Assembly (NCBI RefSeq): GCF_905220975.1
Contig: NZ_CAJNBK010000007.1
Location: forward strand, 186,001-250,000
Reading direction: 5' to 3'
DNA from: Paraburkholderia haematera
GTDB lineage: Bacteria; Pseudomonadota; Gammaproteobacteria; Burkholderiales; Burkholderiaceae
Length of the DNA: 64,000 nt
Below are positions 63,808 to 64,000 of this stretch, piece after piece. The translations under genes were made by a program, and so were the position numbers. The notes under the pieces are model-generated. The model had not been told where the DNA came from, ran no database searches, and saw only the letters and a list, made by a program, of their open reading frames with translations. The stretch's first letter is position 1. Each line of letters begins with the position of its first letter.

Positions 63808-64000
63808 TTACCGGTCGTCGTCGCGAATCGACGATGCATGCCGGCACAACGCGCGCACTTCGACATCCATATACGGAAACAGCGGCAACTGGCTCAGCAC
63901 GTCGTGCAGATGCGCGGGGCTTTCCACGTCGAACACGCTGATATTCGCGTAGCGGCCGGCAATACGCCACAGGTGCCGCCACACGCCCTCCTGTTGCAGC
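63808..64000 (-). CDS. catC: Muconolactone delta-isomerase CatC (3' part)
   Basis: The minus strand is open from the window edge to TAA at 63808-63810 and reads GVWRHLWRIAGRYANISVFDVES...LPLFPYMDVEVRALCRHASSI, the C-terminal two thirds of muconolactone isomerase. The enzyme moves the double bond of muconolactone to give 3-oxoadipate enol-lactone in catechol degradation. The N-terminal part and any catB/catA neighbours lie beyond the window. Confidence 0.85.
   Translation of the reverse strand, partial: LQQEGVWRHLWRIAGRYANISVFDVESPAHLHDVLSQLPLFPYMDVEVRALCRHASSIRDDDR

Overview
The window reads as a chromosomal segment of a high-GC beta-proteobacterium of the Burkholderiaceae, most like Paraburkholderia or Caballeronia. 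This rests on codon use, the style of the proteins (DUF4148, NodT/Emr efflux, many LysR regulators, P2-like prophage) and familiar catabolic genes. I could not run a database search, so genus is an inference. I recognised no rRNA, tRNA or CRISPR array.

Layout. 1-3033 is the end of a P2-like prophage tail operon (tape measure, gpU, gpD). 3100-10900 is an accessory zone: a NUDIX pair, a Na/Pi-cotransporter-like protein whose C-terminal half is replaced by an unrecognised domain, small hypothetical genes, a RelE-type toxin/antitoxin operon whose toxin promoter predicts a leaderless mRNA, a phage-like HTH protein, and an ISNCY/IS1202-like insertion sequence with 27-bp direct repeats. 11400-16800 is an Emr-type efflux operon (MFS, MarR, outer-membrane channel, HlyD adaptor) with three matching TATCTG-N6-CAGA(T/A)A operators. 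16900-20400 is pqiABC. 20600-28300 holds a TetR regulator, a DUF3313 lipoprotein, catalase-peroxidase KatG, a PCMT-like methyltransferase and a DipZ-like thiol redox protein. 28560-30808 is an OmpR/EnvZ-type two-component system divergent from DipZ.

30900-36100 holds a LysR/quinone-oxidoreductase pair, a hotdog thioesterase-like protein and a multi-TM histidine kinase with an atypical response regulator resembling the LqsS/LqsR (JqsK/JqsR, PhcS/PhcQ) signalling family. 36400-42000 has an intradiol dioxygenase and a cluster of LuxR regulator, spermidine/putrescine-type binding protein, DUF3138-like porin (apparently with a lost stop codon) and C45 autoproteolytic hydrolase. 42000-49800 is a run of small regulators (CGNR, LysR) each beside oxidoreductases or hydrolases; two of these enzymes lack a key catalytic residue.

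50069-55379 is the most system-like piece: a tightly coupled three-gene operon of a DUF2760 protein and two divergent Hsp70/DnaK-like ATPases, the second with a long DUF3731-type C-terminal extension. 55400-64000 carries a cytosine-deaminase-like amidohydrolase, a LysR remnant, PhnW-like aminotransferase with a divergent LysR, an SDR, a histone-deacetylase-like remnant, a TSUP permease with divergent LysR, a class-I oxygenase reductase, and the 3' part of a muconolactone isomerase gene (catC) running off the window end.
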